Origin: a bacterium
GTDB lineage: Bacteria > Bacteroidota > Bacteroidia > Cytophagales > Cyclobacteriaceae
Length of the DNA stretch: 64,000 nt
Direction: 5' to 3'
Assembly: GCA_024743255.1 (NCBI GenBank)
Contig: JANSWY010000021.1
Coordinates: 1 to 64,000, forward strand
The position numbers and the translations under genes were made by a program. Within the stretch, counting starts at the first letter, position 1. Every line of letters begins with the position of its first letter. The notes under the pieces were generated by a model that saw only the letters and a program-made list of their open reading frames with translations, searched no databases and was not told where the DNA came from. Of the stretch, positions 37,060 to 45,808 are shown in pieces.

Positions 37060-37301
37060 AGCCTTAGTTGAATCAAATTGCCCTTCTATATTAACAAACT
37101 ATTATGTAAAAGGTTACAAATACTAAAAATATTCTTCCAAATCCTAACAAAAAGCGACGAAGTGACCCTGTGTTAAGATTAATAAATTGCAATTATTTGT
37201 TGATTTAATTCAATGTTTTTCATACATCGAAATAAGTTATTTGAAGTTTTATGAATAAATATTTTGCTATCTTAAGCTTGTAACCATCTAAATAATCAAC
37301 A

Positions 37302-38027
37302 GTGGAAACGGAAAATATACCAAACTCATCAAATTTTCATAAAGGCAGATTTTATGCATTGCTAATCATTGCAATAGTGACAATTGTGTTGTGGAATGTG
37401 CCTTTTGGGAACTATGTACTATATCCATTCTCGATTTTAGGAACGTGGTTTCACGAAATGGGACATGGCTTAACTGCATTGCTTGTTGGAGGTTCTTTTA
37501 AAAAGCTGGAAATCTATTATACCGGAAGTGGAGTTGCCTTCTTCTCTTTGCCGGCAGGAAAGCAAACCATGGGAGCGTTGGTTGCTGCTGGAGGTTTATT
37601 GGGTCCTCCAATTATTGGAAGCATCTTCCTGCTTTCTTCAAAACGGGAAACAGCCGCTCGTCTTTGTCTCATATTGTTTGAAGCAGCAATCATTCTATCC
37701 GTAGTAATTTGGGTGAGGACTTCAATTGGAGTATTGATGGTGCTTTTAATTGGAGGTTTGGTACTATTGATTTTATGGAAAGGCAACAGCAAAGTATGGA
37801 TTTTAACGGTTCAGGTCTTAGGTGTTCAGGCAGTCATGAGTACCTATCGTCAACTTGATTACCTTTTCATGGGTTCTGCTAACATCAATGGTCAACAAAT
37901 GCTTTCAGACACAGGACAAATCGCTTCGCATTTATTTCTACCTTATTGGTTTTGGGGTGCTTTGATTGCGCTAATATCTTTTGCTCTTCTTTACTACAGC
38001 CTTAAAGTTGCTTTAAAAACCACGTAA
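37302..38027 (+). CDS. M50-like (site-2-protease type) membrane metallopeptidase
   Basis: A 241-residue polytopic membrane protein with the zinc motif HEMGH (His51, Glu52, His55) in the second hydrophobic helix, as in the M50B-like family typified by FtsH-independent 'peptidase M50B-like' proteins. Around it GTWFHEMGHGLTALLVGG and a later AAGGLLGPP motif match the family. It probably cleaves within the membrane, but the substrate is unknown. No PDZ or CBS domain is present. The start is a GTG at 37302. A 24-bp perfect palindrome begins at the last base of its stop codon. Confidence 0.85.
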   Translation: METENIPNSSNFHKGRFYALLIIAIVTIVLWNVPFGNYVLYPFSILGTWFHEMGHGLTALLVGGSFKKLEIYYTGSGVAFFSLPAGKQTMGALVAAGGLLGPPIIGSIFLLSSKRETAARLCLILFEAAIILSVVIWVRTSIGVLMVLLIGGLVLLILWKGNSKVWILTVQVLGVQAVMSTYRQLDYLFMGSANINGQQMLSDTGQIASHLFLPYWFWGALIALISFALLYYSLKVALKTT

Positions 38028-38050
38028 TTTATTATCATATGATAATAAAT
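38027..38050. repeat. 24-bp perfect palindrome directly after the M50-like gene
   Basis: The half-site ATTTATTATCAT is repeated in inverse orientation with no spacer, giving a symmetrical 24-bp sequence starting at the last base of the stop codon. There is no T run after it, so it is not a standard terminator; it could be an mRNA 3'-end hairpin or a protein-binding site. Confidence 0.85.
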
Positions 38051-38199
38051 GCTACCACCAAAGGGCAGATTTTATCGATGAATACAATGATCTATACGAT
38101 AAAATGCTATTTTTTAGTAAATAAATCAGCATAATTATATTTTTTATCAATATTTTTATATTTTTGAATTGAAACACGGGTACTTATACCAACTTTATC

Positions 38200-38403
38200 A
38201 TGAAAACATTTCAATTCAGAAGGAATCTGATGCTTCTTTCTATTGTGTCATTATTGAGTCTTATGAGTTGTGCCAAACAAGGTTTTGAATGGCAGGCTGA
38301 AGCCCACACAAAGGAGTTAGATCGTAAAAAGGGTTATAAGAAAAAGAAACACCGCGCAAATTATCACAGATACGGGCAACATCATTCAAAGCATAACAGA
38401 TAG
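38200..38403 (+). CDS. Small basic lipoprotein
   Basis: A 67-residue lipoprotein: signal ending LLSLMSC (Cys near residue 24), then a short mature part that is very rich in Lys, His and Arg (ELDRKKGYKKKKHRANYHRYGQHHSKHNR). The basic, His-rich tail suggests binding of metal, nucleic acid or acidic polymer; function is unknown. Its stop touches the stop of the convergent propeller-MCP gene. Confidence 0.7.
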   Translation: MKTFQFRRNLMLLSIVSLLSLMSCAKQGFEWQAEAHTKELDRKKGYKKKKHRANYHRYGQHHSKHNR

Positions 38404-41400
38404 TTAAATCTCTTTCACTTTATCATTAAGATAATTAGCCAAACTATCCAATTCAGAAGAAATACTATAGATTTCACCAGAAACAGCTGAGTTCTGCCTG
38501 GATATTTGAAAGAATGATTTTAATGACCTGTTTACATTTTCAATTGAACTGCTTTGCTCCTGACTAGACCTTGAAATTTCCTGAATTAGTGATGCTGATT
38601 TTTGAACTTCCGGAATAAAGTCTAAAATAAGAGCACCTACTTGTTCCGTTTCGATTACTCCTTTTTTAGCCAGACTTACAATTTCAGAAGAAGCTTCCTT
38701 ACTTCTCTCTGCCAATTTTCTAACTTCAGAAGCAATCACACTGAAACCAGCTCCATACTCTCCTGCTCTTGCCGCTTCAATTGAAGCATTGATTGCTAAA
38801 ATATTGGTCTGCTTAAAGATTTCCTCCAAAACCAAAATTTTGTTAGAGATGGCTTTAATTTCCTGAATATTTTTAAGTGTCGCTGTACGAATGTGTTCCA
38901 ATTGTTTAACTGTGTTGGAACTTATATCATTCGTAACCTGAGCATTTTCATCATTCTTGCGGGTATGAACAGTAACATTTTCTATATCCTCCACAATTCC
39001 TTTTGCAGTGTCATCCTGAGTTTTTGCATCATTGGCTAATTGTCCGGATTTCAGTTTTAGTGTGTTACCAGTTTCTGTGATCTGTTCACTATTCGTTCTG
39101 ATGATTGAAATCATTTCATCAAGTTCGGCAGTACGATGCGCAACTTCTGTCCTAAGTTGAATTCTTTGAGATTTTAATGATCTAACTCTCCACTGATATG
39201 CAGCGGTTAGTAAAGCACCTAGCAGTAACAGCATGGAAATTCTAAACCACCATGTTCCCCATATTGGAGGGGTAACGACAATTTGCAAAACTCTCGGTTT
39301 ACTGGACCAATTTCCATCATTGTTGGTTCCATTTACTATGAATGTGTATTCATCTGGAGGAAGGTTCATGTATGTTGCCCTTCTTTGATCAGCTCCTGCA
39401 ATGATCCAATCATCATCAAATGGCTCCAGTTTATACTTATATTTATTTCTGGATGGAGTAGTATAGTCAAGTGATGCAAATTGGATTTCAAACACATTTT
39501 GTTTGTGATTTAATTCCAGTTTTTCAAGTTCCATTAAGGATTCAGTGAACACTACATCACCCTTAAACTTGTCGCCGGGACCTATTTTTGTATCAAATAG
39601 ACTAAAGCCCGAAATAATTACATTTGGGTCATAGGAATTATAGTTAATCCGCTCGGGTCTGAAGATGTTAAATCCCTCAGTACCTCCAAATACCATTAAA
39701 CCATCAGAAGTTTTTACGGACGAAGTGTAATTAAATTCATTTCCTTGTAAGCCATCGTTCTTATCAAAACTCGTGATTAGGCTCTCATTATCTTTAGCTT
39801 TCGGATCATATTTGGCCATGCCAAAGTTCGTACTTATCCATAAATTACCTCCTGCATCTTCCTGAATTCCCAATACAACATTATTTCGCAGTAACCTATT
39901 TGCCGGATGTTCACGAAATGTCTTAGTGGCATAATCAAATGTACAAAGGCCTGATCCGGTACCAATGAGGAGTTGTCCTCTGCTATCTTCAAATATGGTG
40001 TGGATATTATTTCCAATAATGGAAAGCGAGTCTTCCGGATCATTCTTAAAGGTTCGAAACGTACCTTTTTCCCGATCCATAATATTAATACCTTTAGATT
40101 CTGTACCAACCCAGAAGTTTCCCTTAGAATCCTCAAATAAGGTTTTAACAATGTTGCCACTGATACTGGTAGGGTCATCGCTTTCTTTATGATGAATAAA
40201 ATTACCAGTCTCACGATCAAGTAAATCCAGACCTTCACCTAAAACTCCTACCCAAAAGTTACCTTGATCATCTTCATGGAATGCCCAAATATTGTTGCCT
40301 GCTACCGTGTTATCGTTATTTGGATCACTTTTGTACCTGGTATATCGTCCTGTAGATGGGTCAAAGCTTGTCATACCTGCGGAATAAGTGCCTGTCCATA
40401 TTACGCCTCTACTATCCTCATAAATGGCCTTAATCACATTTCCCCCTAACGTATTTCTGTTGGAAGTTGAATGTCTGTAATGAGTAAAACTTTCAGTTCT
40501 GGGGTCAAATAAGTCCAAACCACCACCATCAGTTCCAATCCATACTTTTCCACCAGGTCCTTCAGCGACACTAATTACTGAATTGAAGCTTAGGCTGTTA
40601 TCATTACCTGGGATATTTTTGAAGTGTCTGAATTTGGATTTGAAAGGACTGTACATATTAACTCCACCACGGAATGTACTGATCCAAAATAGACCTGAAT
40701 CATCCTTGTATAAGTCATATACAGCATTACTACTGAGACTATTTGCATCAAAAGTATTGCTTTTGATATATTGAAATGAATCTGCTATTGGATCATAGAT
40801 ATTGATCCCCTCTCCGTCAGTCCCAATCCAAATCTGTCCATTCTCTCTTTCAAATAAAAAAGTGATAATATTATGTGTCAGACCACTATTCTCCTTGATT
40901 AATCTGGTAAACTCCTCCGTTGTAGGATTCAGCTTGTAAATTCCATTGCCGTCAGTACCTACCCAGATCATATTATTTTGATCTTTCAGTAATTCCTTTC
41001 TGTTGACATTTAGATTATAATTTTCGTTATAAACGTATCTCTTCGACGTATTTGAGTCGATATCAAAGTAGTCAACAGCACCAGAATTACAACCTAACCA
41101 GTATTTACCAGGTTGGTCCTCCAGTATAGAGTGAATGGCATTACTACTGATACTAGACCTGTTTGTTGAGTCATGTTGAAATAATTCAAATTCGTTCTTC
41201 AGCTTATCGTACCTGGCAAGACCTCCTCCAATGGTGCCTATTAACACATCAGATCTACTATCAACGTGAGCAAACTTTATCTCATCAACAGGGAGATTAC
41301 TATTCTTAGCATTAAGATTGGTAAAGGATTCTGTTTGCCAATCAAATATGCTTATCCCTTTATTTCTTGTAGTAATCCAGATTCTTCCATCAGCATCTTC

Positions 41401-41694
41401 AGCTATTGAAGTGATAACATTACCTGCTATTGACTGATCGTTTTTTGGATCATTTTTGAAGACTTCAATTTCGTAGGCATTATATCTATTCAGGCCATCA
41501 ACAGTTCCAATCCATACGTATCCCTTCTTATCTTTGAAAATACAGTTCACAGTACCAGTGGAAAGCCCATTATCTGTGGTAATGTGATCGAACCCAATAC
41601 TTAAATTCTGAGATTTCGACGTATGGAAGACTGTTATAAATATTATGGTGAGCAGAGCACTCCATAGCTTGAAAAAATTAGCTGGTCTGTTCAT
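38404..41694 (-). CDS. Beta-propeller (reg_prop) receptor fused to a methyl-accepting chemotaxis signalling domain
   Basis: A 1096-residue receptor. Signal peptide (about 10-28); a two-component-regulator-type propeller over about 30-690 made of many repeats of the form 'DxxGxxWIGTxxxGl' (for example [38 protein letters not shown]); Y_Y_Y domain at about 725-800 ([10 protein letters not shown]); one transmembrane helix (about 812-835); then a helical cytoplasmic region ending in a chemotaxis signalling hairpin with the near-canonical tip [20 protein letters not shown] and [14 protein letters not shown] see no HAMP domain. Propeller/Y_Y_Y sensors usually end in a histidine kinase, AraC or cyclase domain; here the output would be CheA/CheW. 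No che genes lie nearby. Confidence 0.9.
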   Translation of the reverse strand: MNRPANFFKLWSALLTIIFITVFHTSKSQNLSIGFDHITTDNGLSTGTVNCIFKDKKGYVWIGTVDGLNRYNAYEIEVFKNDPKNDQSIAGNVITSIAEDADGRIWITTRNKGISIFDWQTESFTNLNAKNSNLPVDEIKFAHVDSRSDVLIGTIGGGLARYDKLKNEFELFQHDSTNRSSISSNAIHSILEDQPGKYWLGCNSGAVDYFDIDSNTSKRYVYNENYNLNVNRKELLKDQNNMIWVGTDGNGIYKLNPTTEEFTRLIKENSGLTHNIITFLFERENGQIWIGTDGEGINIYDPIADSFQYIKSNTFDANSLSSNAVYDLYKDDSGLFWISTFRGGVNMYSPFKSKFRHFKNIPGNDNSLSFNSVISVAEGPGGKVWIGTDGGGLDLFDPRTESFTHYRHSTSNRNTLGGNVIKAIYEDSRGVIWTGTYSAGMTSFDPSTGRYTRYKSDPNNDNTVAGNNIWAFHEDDQGNFWVGVLGEGLDLLDRETGNFIHHKESDDPTSISGNIVKTLFEDSKGNFWVGTESKGINIMDREKGTFRTFKNDPEDSLSIIGNNIHTIFEDSRGQLLIGTGSGLCTFDYATKTFREHPANRLLRNNVVLGIQEDAGGNLWISTNFGMAKYDPKAKDNESLITSFDKNDGLQGNEFNYTSSVKTSDGLMVFGGTEGFNIFRPERINYNSYDPNVIISGFSLFDTKIGPGDKFKGDVVFTESLMELEKLELNHKQNVFEIQFASLDYTTPSRNKYKYKLEPFDDDWIIAGADQRRATYMNLPPDEYTFIVNGTNNDGNWSSKPRVLQIVVTPPIWGTWWFRISMLLLLGALLTAAYQWRVRSLKSQRIQLRTEVAHRTAELDEMISIIRTNSEQITETGNTLKLKSGQLANDAKTQDDTAKGIVEDIENVTVHTRKNDENAQVTNDISSNTVKQLEHIRTATLKNIQEIKAISNKILVLEEIFKQTNILAINASIEAARAGEYGAGFSVIASEVRKLAERSKEASSEIVSLAKKGVIETEQVGALILDFIPEVQKSASLIQEISRSSQEQSSSIENVNRSLKSFFQISRQNSAVSGEIYSISSELDSLANYLNDKVKEI

Positions 41695-42201
41695 TAACTA
41701 CATTTATTAGAATTGTAGTGAATAAAATGCCACTAATATTCTAAAAATACAAATTTCGATGCTCGATTGTGATTAATTATGGTTGGATTGGTCGAAAACA
41801 CCCTTGAATGGACCATATTTTTAAAAAAGCAGGCCATTTCCATTAATTTTTAATTTTGCTTAACACCACTTAAGTGTTATTTGCAAATCTTAAAATCTAC
41901 TTAAAGTGCAATAACGTTGCATACCATTATATTATCAAAGATAGTAACCCTTCGTATATGAGTTGTGGGTTTATTTGTTTAAATTAGTATAAGATCAATT
42001 TGGTCAGAAACAACCCTGCTCCCAGGAATACGTTTTACTTACAGAACCAATCTGATCTGTAAGGTTAGTCCTTATACATTAAACTAATAACGCGCACCCA
42101 TACAGGAAATTAGCAATTCGACTAATTTTCATTCATTCTATTATGCGGTTTTAGTTTGTTGACATTAATGAATGTTTTAAAACTTTTAAACACTTCTTAC
42201 A
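41695..42201. other. 507-bp divergent intergenic region
   Basis: AT-rich region between the propeller-MCP gene (minus) and a SiaC-like gene (plus). Two small palindromes are visible: CACTTAAGTG (within AACACCACTTAAGTGTT near 41862-41878) and ATTTGCAAAT (about 41879-41888). I see no gene and no well-spaced promoter pair. Confidence 0.5.
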
Positions 42202-42576
42202 ATGAATACAATTAGCTATGAACCTACTAACGTAACACCTTACGTTTACTTTAATCCAGAAAATGGTGTTTTCGAGATCAAAGGAAGATCCCTACCAGAC
42301 ACGTCTCTCCATTTCTACCAACCTATTATTTCAGCCTTAGATAAATATATCAATGAGGGAGAATCTAACATTACTGCAAATTTCGCTTTTGAGTATTTCA
42401 ACACCAGCTCAAGCAAATGTGTCTTTGATATTATTAAAAGACTTAAAACCGCAGAATCATCAGGAAAGCGTGTAGTTGTAAATTGGTGTTTTGAAGAGAT
42501 TGATGAAGATATGAAGGAAACCGGTGAAGATTATGAGTCAATAATTGGATTGCAATTCAATTATATTGCTATTTAA
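42202..42576 (+). CDS. SiaC-like (DUF1987) regulatory phosphoprotein
   Basis: A 124-residue protein of the DUF1987/SiaC family. Features: VTPYVYFNPENGVFEIKGRS at the start, LPDTSLHFYQP, and EYFNTSSSK around Thr68, which corresponds to the residue that is phosphorylated in the known SiaC; an acidic C-terminus EEIDEDMKETGEDYES follows. In Pseudomonas, SiaC is switched by a PP2C phosphatase (SiaA) and a kinase (SiaB) and controls a diguanylate cyclase; none of these partners is in this window. It may therefore act on a distant partner. Confidence 0.85.
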   Translation: MNTISYEPTNVTPYVYFNPENGVFEIKGRSLPDTSLHFYQPIISALDKYINEGESNITANFAFEYFNTSSSKCVFDIIKRLKTAESSGKRVVVNWCFEEIDEDMKETGEDYESIIGLQFNYIAI

Positions 42577-42623
42577 TTGAACCTAGTACATTTCAGAGCG
42601 AGTAAGAATTTGTAATATTGGAT

Positions 42624-43349
42624 ATGGGAAATTCCAAGATCAATAAATCTCAACTGGCACTAGAATTTATATCAGTAGTTTTTGCTGTCTTACTAGCACT
42701 TTTGCTGAATGGCTGGAGGCAGTCTGCAAAAACGGATCAACTAGTTGATCGTGTTCTTGTGACCATTTCTCAGGAAGTTGAAACCAATTTGCAATTAGTA
42801 AAAGCCTCAAACACCTATCGTGAATCTTTAGTCAATCAACTAAAAAACAACCAACATCTTGTTTACGCTATTCCATTAAATGATTTCCCTATTGATCATC
42901 AAAATGATGATCTACTGAAGAAGCTAATGATTGAAAATCTAATATTTCAAAATGGTGTCAATCCAGACAATGTGGAAATAAAAAGGTCAGGAGAACAGAG
43001 GGTTTTAATTATCGATAAAGATATACTGCATATTGAGGAGAAAAATGATTCACTATTCTTTTTTGGCCAGTCAAACATTCAATTACGCAATGCTGAAATC
43101 ACCAACAACTCATGGGGAATAGCCCAGGCAACTGGTGCAATAGTTGAAATGAAATATGAGTTGGTTGAAGAGCTTGCCAAGCTGAACCAATTGCAAGTCC
43201 TGTACAGTGAAACCTCCAACATTGCATTAAAAACTCTCTATTCTGGTGAATCAGGTATATTATCGATTATGGAGGATCTTATTTGGATCGAGCGAGATAT
43301 GCTTGAATCTTACTTGAAAATCCAAGAAATTATGCAAGATAAAGAATAG
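42624..43349 (+). CDS. Membrane-anchored protein of unknown function
   Basis: A 241-residue protein with one N-terminal transmembrane helix (about 12-30, LEFISVVFAVLLALLLNGWR), and a soluble helical region after it. This 'EFxxVVxxVLLAlxLNxWR' opening is common in a family of small uncharacterised membrane proteins of Bacteroidota and Proteobacteria. I start it at ATG 42624 rather than the in-frame TTG at 42618. It follows the SiaC-like gene by 47 bp and may be co-transcribed with it. Confidence 0.7.
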   Translation: MGNSKINKSQLALEFISVVFAVLLALLLNGWRQSAKTDQLVDRVLVTISQEVETNLQLVKASNTYRESLVNQLKNNQHLVYAIPLNDFPIDHQNDDLLKKLMIENLIFQNGVNPDNVEIKRSGEQRVLIIDKDILHIEEKNDSLFFFGQSNIQLRNAEITNNSWGIAQATGAIVEMKYELVEELAKLNQLQVLYSETSNIALKTLYSGESGILSIMEDLIWIERDMLESYLKIQEIMQDKE

Positions 43350-43354
43350 TATAT

Positions 43355-43720
43355 CTAATGATTTTCTCTAGGGTTGGGATAATTATCGGTTTCATCCTCC
43401 CCTGGCCTCTTATGTAAACATTGAAAATCTTTTTCTAAGGCAATTTCAAAACTATCATTATCCCATTTGTGATATATGCCTTCTCTGCTATCCTCAGTCC
43501 AACCCTGTAACTCAAAAGAGGGAATTGACAGTTGAATAACTTGATTTTCAAATACAATTTCCGGTTGAGAAATAGATTTAGAATTCACTACGGAGTACTG
43601 AAAAGAATTTCCTGCAGGAAACACAACGGATTTAGTTACAGACTGACCAGATTCTAATTCACTTACCTCTGTTTGAGATAGTCTGTATCTAAGTTTGTTA
43701 CCAAGAATTCTAAGCTTCAT
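43355..43720 (-). CDS. DUF7009-like protein next to the molybdenum cofactor gene
   Basis: A 121-residue soluble protein that opens MKLRILGNKLRYRLSQTEVSEL and ends EKDFQCLHKRPGEDETDNYPNP. The opening strand-loop and the closing 'EKDF.CL..R..ED..D.YPNP' pattern fit a small family that I recall as DUF7009 and that often lies next to molybdenum-cofactor or nitrate genes. It is divergent from the mobA-like gene (43-bp gap), which supports the association. Function is unknown; the family label is from memory. Confidence 0.6.
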   Translation of the reverse strand: MKLRILGNKLRYRLSQTEVSELESGQSVTKSVVFPAGNSFQYSVVNSKSISQPEIVFENQVIQLSIPSFELQGWTEDSREGIYHKWDNDSFEIALEKDFQCLHKRPGEDETDNYPNPRENH

Positions 43721-43763
43721 AATTCCTTTTTTGTTATTATTTATAAGGCTAATTTACTGACAA

Positions 43764-44342
43764 ATGATCAAAGCACTAGTTCTTATAGGTGGTAAAAGTA
43801 AAAGGCTTGGAAGGGCCAAACACTTAATCGATTTTCATGGATTACCTCAGTATAAATACTTGTGTGATCAGCTTGAAACATTGGGGATCGAATATTATAT
43901 TTCTTGCAATTCAGATCAATCTAATGACTTAATGGGTCTGCCCACAATTGAAGACAAATATCCAGAAATTGGTCCAAAGGGCGGAATTCTTTCAGCGTTT
44001 GAGACTTATCCAGAATCGGCTTGGTTAGTACTAGCATGTGATCTTCCATTCGTAAATATCTCTAATATAAAATTCCTTCTTGATCAAAGAAATCCCAAAA
44101 ATCTTGTCACCACTTATAGAGTAAGCCCAAAGTTTCTTGAAACCACCTTTACCATTTATGAAAAGGAAACTTATTCATTGTTCCTGGAAAGTTATGATCA
44201 AGGAGATTACAGCTTACAATCAATCATGAAATCATCAAAAGACATCAACGCGCTAGAGCCACTTAACTTGGGTGACCTGTTTAATGTGAATTCTCCTCAG
44301 GATCTGGAGCAAGCCAGAAATTTAATCCAAAAGAGAAATTAA
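43764..44342 (+). CDS. mobA: MobA-like molybdenum cofactor guanylyltransferase
   Basis: A 192-residue nucleotidyltransferase of the MobA family. The N-terminal nucleotide loop appears as LIGGKSKRLGRAKHLIDF, the metal/substrate loop as ACDLPF (about 92-97) and the family region EIGPKGGILSAF (about 72-83). It would link GMP to molybdopterin to make the bis-MGD cofactor, which the neighbouring nitrate reductase needs. Its stop overlaps by 4 bp the stop of the convergent NIR-rubredoxin gene. The size is at the lower end for MobA, but all signatures are there. Confidence 0.85.
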   Translation: MIKALVLIGGKSKRLGRAKHLIDFHGLPQYKYLCDQLETLGIEYYISCNSDQSNDLMGLPTIEDKYPEIGPKGGILSAFETYPESAWLVLACDLPFVNISNIKFLLDQRNPKNLVTTYRVSPKFLETTFTIYEKETYSLFLESYDQGDYSLQSIMKSSKDINALEPLNLGDLFNVNSPQDLEQARNLIQKRN

Positions 44343-45760
44343 GCCATTTTAATAAAGCCTGCTTTACTTCCACCACAAACCGGGCACTCATACGAATTTG
44401 GTAACAACCGAAAAGCTGTTCCCTTTGGAATATTTGCCTGCATATCTCCATACTTCTCATCGTAAATCGTCATGCAACCGCTACATTGATACAACGAATT
44501 CTCCTGTAAATTCACGTGAGCCTGTGTTTTTTCCTCGATTACAGCTTCTTCCAGTTGGTCAAAATATTGGTGGCTTAGCTCAATTAATAAAGGAGCAATT
44601 ACTTCTTTATTAACCGACTTTGCGTAGGTTCTATATTCTCCGCTGTTCGGATTAAAGTCCTTTGAATACAGAATATTATAGGCAGCCTCACCTCCTACTA
44701 ATTCTTCACACTTTTCAATTACTATTGAAGTAAATAGAGTGATATCGTCAGTTGTCTTTATGGTAAAGGTCAGCCCGTAGGTACTAATATCTTGTTGATC
44801 AAGTGTTCTAACCAGATAGATTTTCAAATCAAGTGCTTCCTGCTCTAGTGCAGGTAGATGCCAATTCATCTCCAACGCAGAATGTCGCAAGTTCATTCCA
44901 AACTTTCCCATTAGCTTTTCCCAACCAATTCGGTCCTTTTCAAAAATCCCTTTGATGACAAAGGATTTCCATGGTGTTAGACAGATCTTGCCTACTTCAG
45001 TGCTCAGGCACTTTTCGCAAATTGCTTTTAGGATGTTGGTACTGTAACTGTTATCCCTCCAATAAAGTCCCAGCCAATATTTACCGTCAGACATTCTGTT
45101 GATCCCTTCGTAGTAAGGAAATATGGTATCAGGCAGAACTAGTTCTTCCGTAACCGGCTGAAAGTTCATTTTCACTTCTTCCACTAACTTCTTGCTCACC
45201 GTTTGGTAATCCAGGTTATTGGATTCAATTTCCATATTCTGAATTGCTTCGGCTACTCTTGGAATATCATCACTGTAAACTAAGACTGGTACCTGCCAGG
45301 GTGTTGGCAATAGCTTCTTAAATCTCAAATAGATATACCAATAATTATCTAAACCCGAAGCGATAAAGTTGATATTACCAGTAAACAGTGGAACAAGGCC
45401 TTGAGAAGGGTCCACTACATTAATTCTTAACTTCGGCTTAAAGGTGAAACTTTCAAGAATATTGATGTAAACATGTGATGCAAGCCACTGCTTTCCAGGC
45501 ATGAGGTCCACAGTAACATATGAGCTACAGATATTCTGATGCTCAAACCTATTGATCTCATATTGAGTATGAATGGCATCAAATGTCTGATCCAGAATTT
45601 CCTTACTCTTCTCCTTGGCCGAAAACATGATATCCTGACGAGATCCAAAGTGGATTTTATCAGAACCCAATTTCTCGGCGATATGAATAATCTTTAGAAA
45701 GTCACCTGGAGAAATAATCCCTCCTTTGACAAACACTCGCACAAGCTCTTTTACTTGCAT
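44339..45760 (-). CDS. Nitrite/sulfite-reductase-like protein fused to a C-terminal rubredoxin
   Basis: A 473-residue two-part protein. Residues about 1-410 follow the two-lobed NIR/SIR plan: ferredoxin-like half-domain (FVKGGIISPGDFLKIIHIAEKLGSDKIHF, about 10-40), then a KPKLRINVVDPSQGLVPLF segment where active enzymes have the cysteine pair for the [4Fe-4S]/siroheme centre. I find no CxxxxxC...CxxxC arrangement, so the cofactor is probably lost. The C-terminal 50 residues are a rubredoxin with two CxxC pairs (YQCSGCMTIYDEK, YECPVCGGSKAG). It lies 48 bp downstream of the nitrate reductase gene, so it may be an electron donor or a maturation/partner protein rather than the nitrite reductase itself. 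Confidence 0.8.
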   Translation of the reverse strand: MQVKELVRVFVKGGIISPGDFLKIIHIAEKLGSDKIHFGSRQDIMFSAKEKSKEILDQTFDAIHTQYEINRFEHQNICSSYVTVDLMPGKQWLASHVYINILESFTFKPKLRINVVDPSQGLVPLFTGNINFIASGLDNYWYIYLRFKKLLPTPWQVPVLVYSDDIPRVAEAIQNMEIESNNLDYQTVSKKLVEEVKMNFQPVTEELVLPDTIFPYYEGINRMSDGKYWLGLYWRDNSYSTNILKAICEKCLSTEVGKICLTPWKSFVIKGIFEKDRIGWEKLMGKFGMNLRHSALEMNWHLPALEQEALDLKIYLVRTLDQQDISTYGLTFTIKTTDDITLFTSIVIEKCEELVGGEAAYNILYSKDFNPNSGEYRTYAKSVNKEVIAPLLIELSHQYFDQLEEAVIEEKTQAHVNLQENSLYQCSGCMTIYDEKYGDMQANIPKGTAFRLLPNSYECPVCGGSKAGFIKMA

Positions 45761-45808
45761 ATTTCTTTACTTTAATTTCTAATGCAAAAAGTGACCCCCG
45801 GTTCAAAT

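Noticed and set aside
39834-40238. 134-codon frame inside the propeller-MCP gene
   Set aside because: Same strand, other frame, created by the repetitive propeller code; no start signal or family match.
41855-41890. CACTTAAGTG and ATTTGCAAAT as regulatory sites
   Set aside because: Short AT-rich palindromes occur often by chance in such DNA and I see no second copy near other genes in the window.
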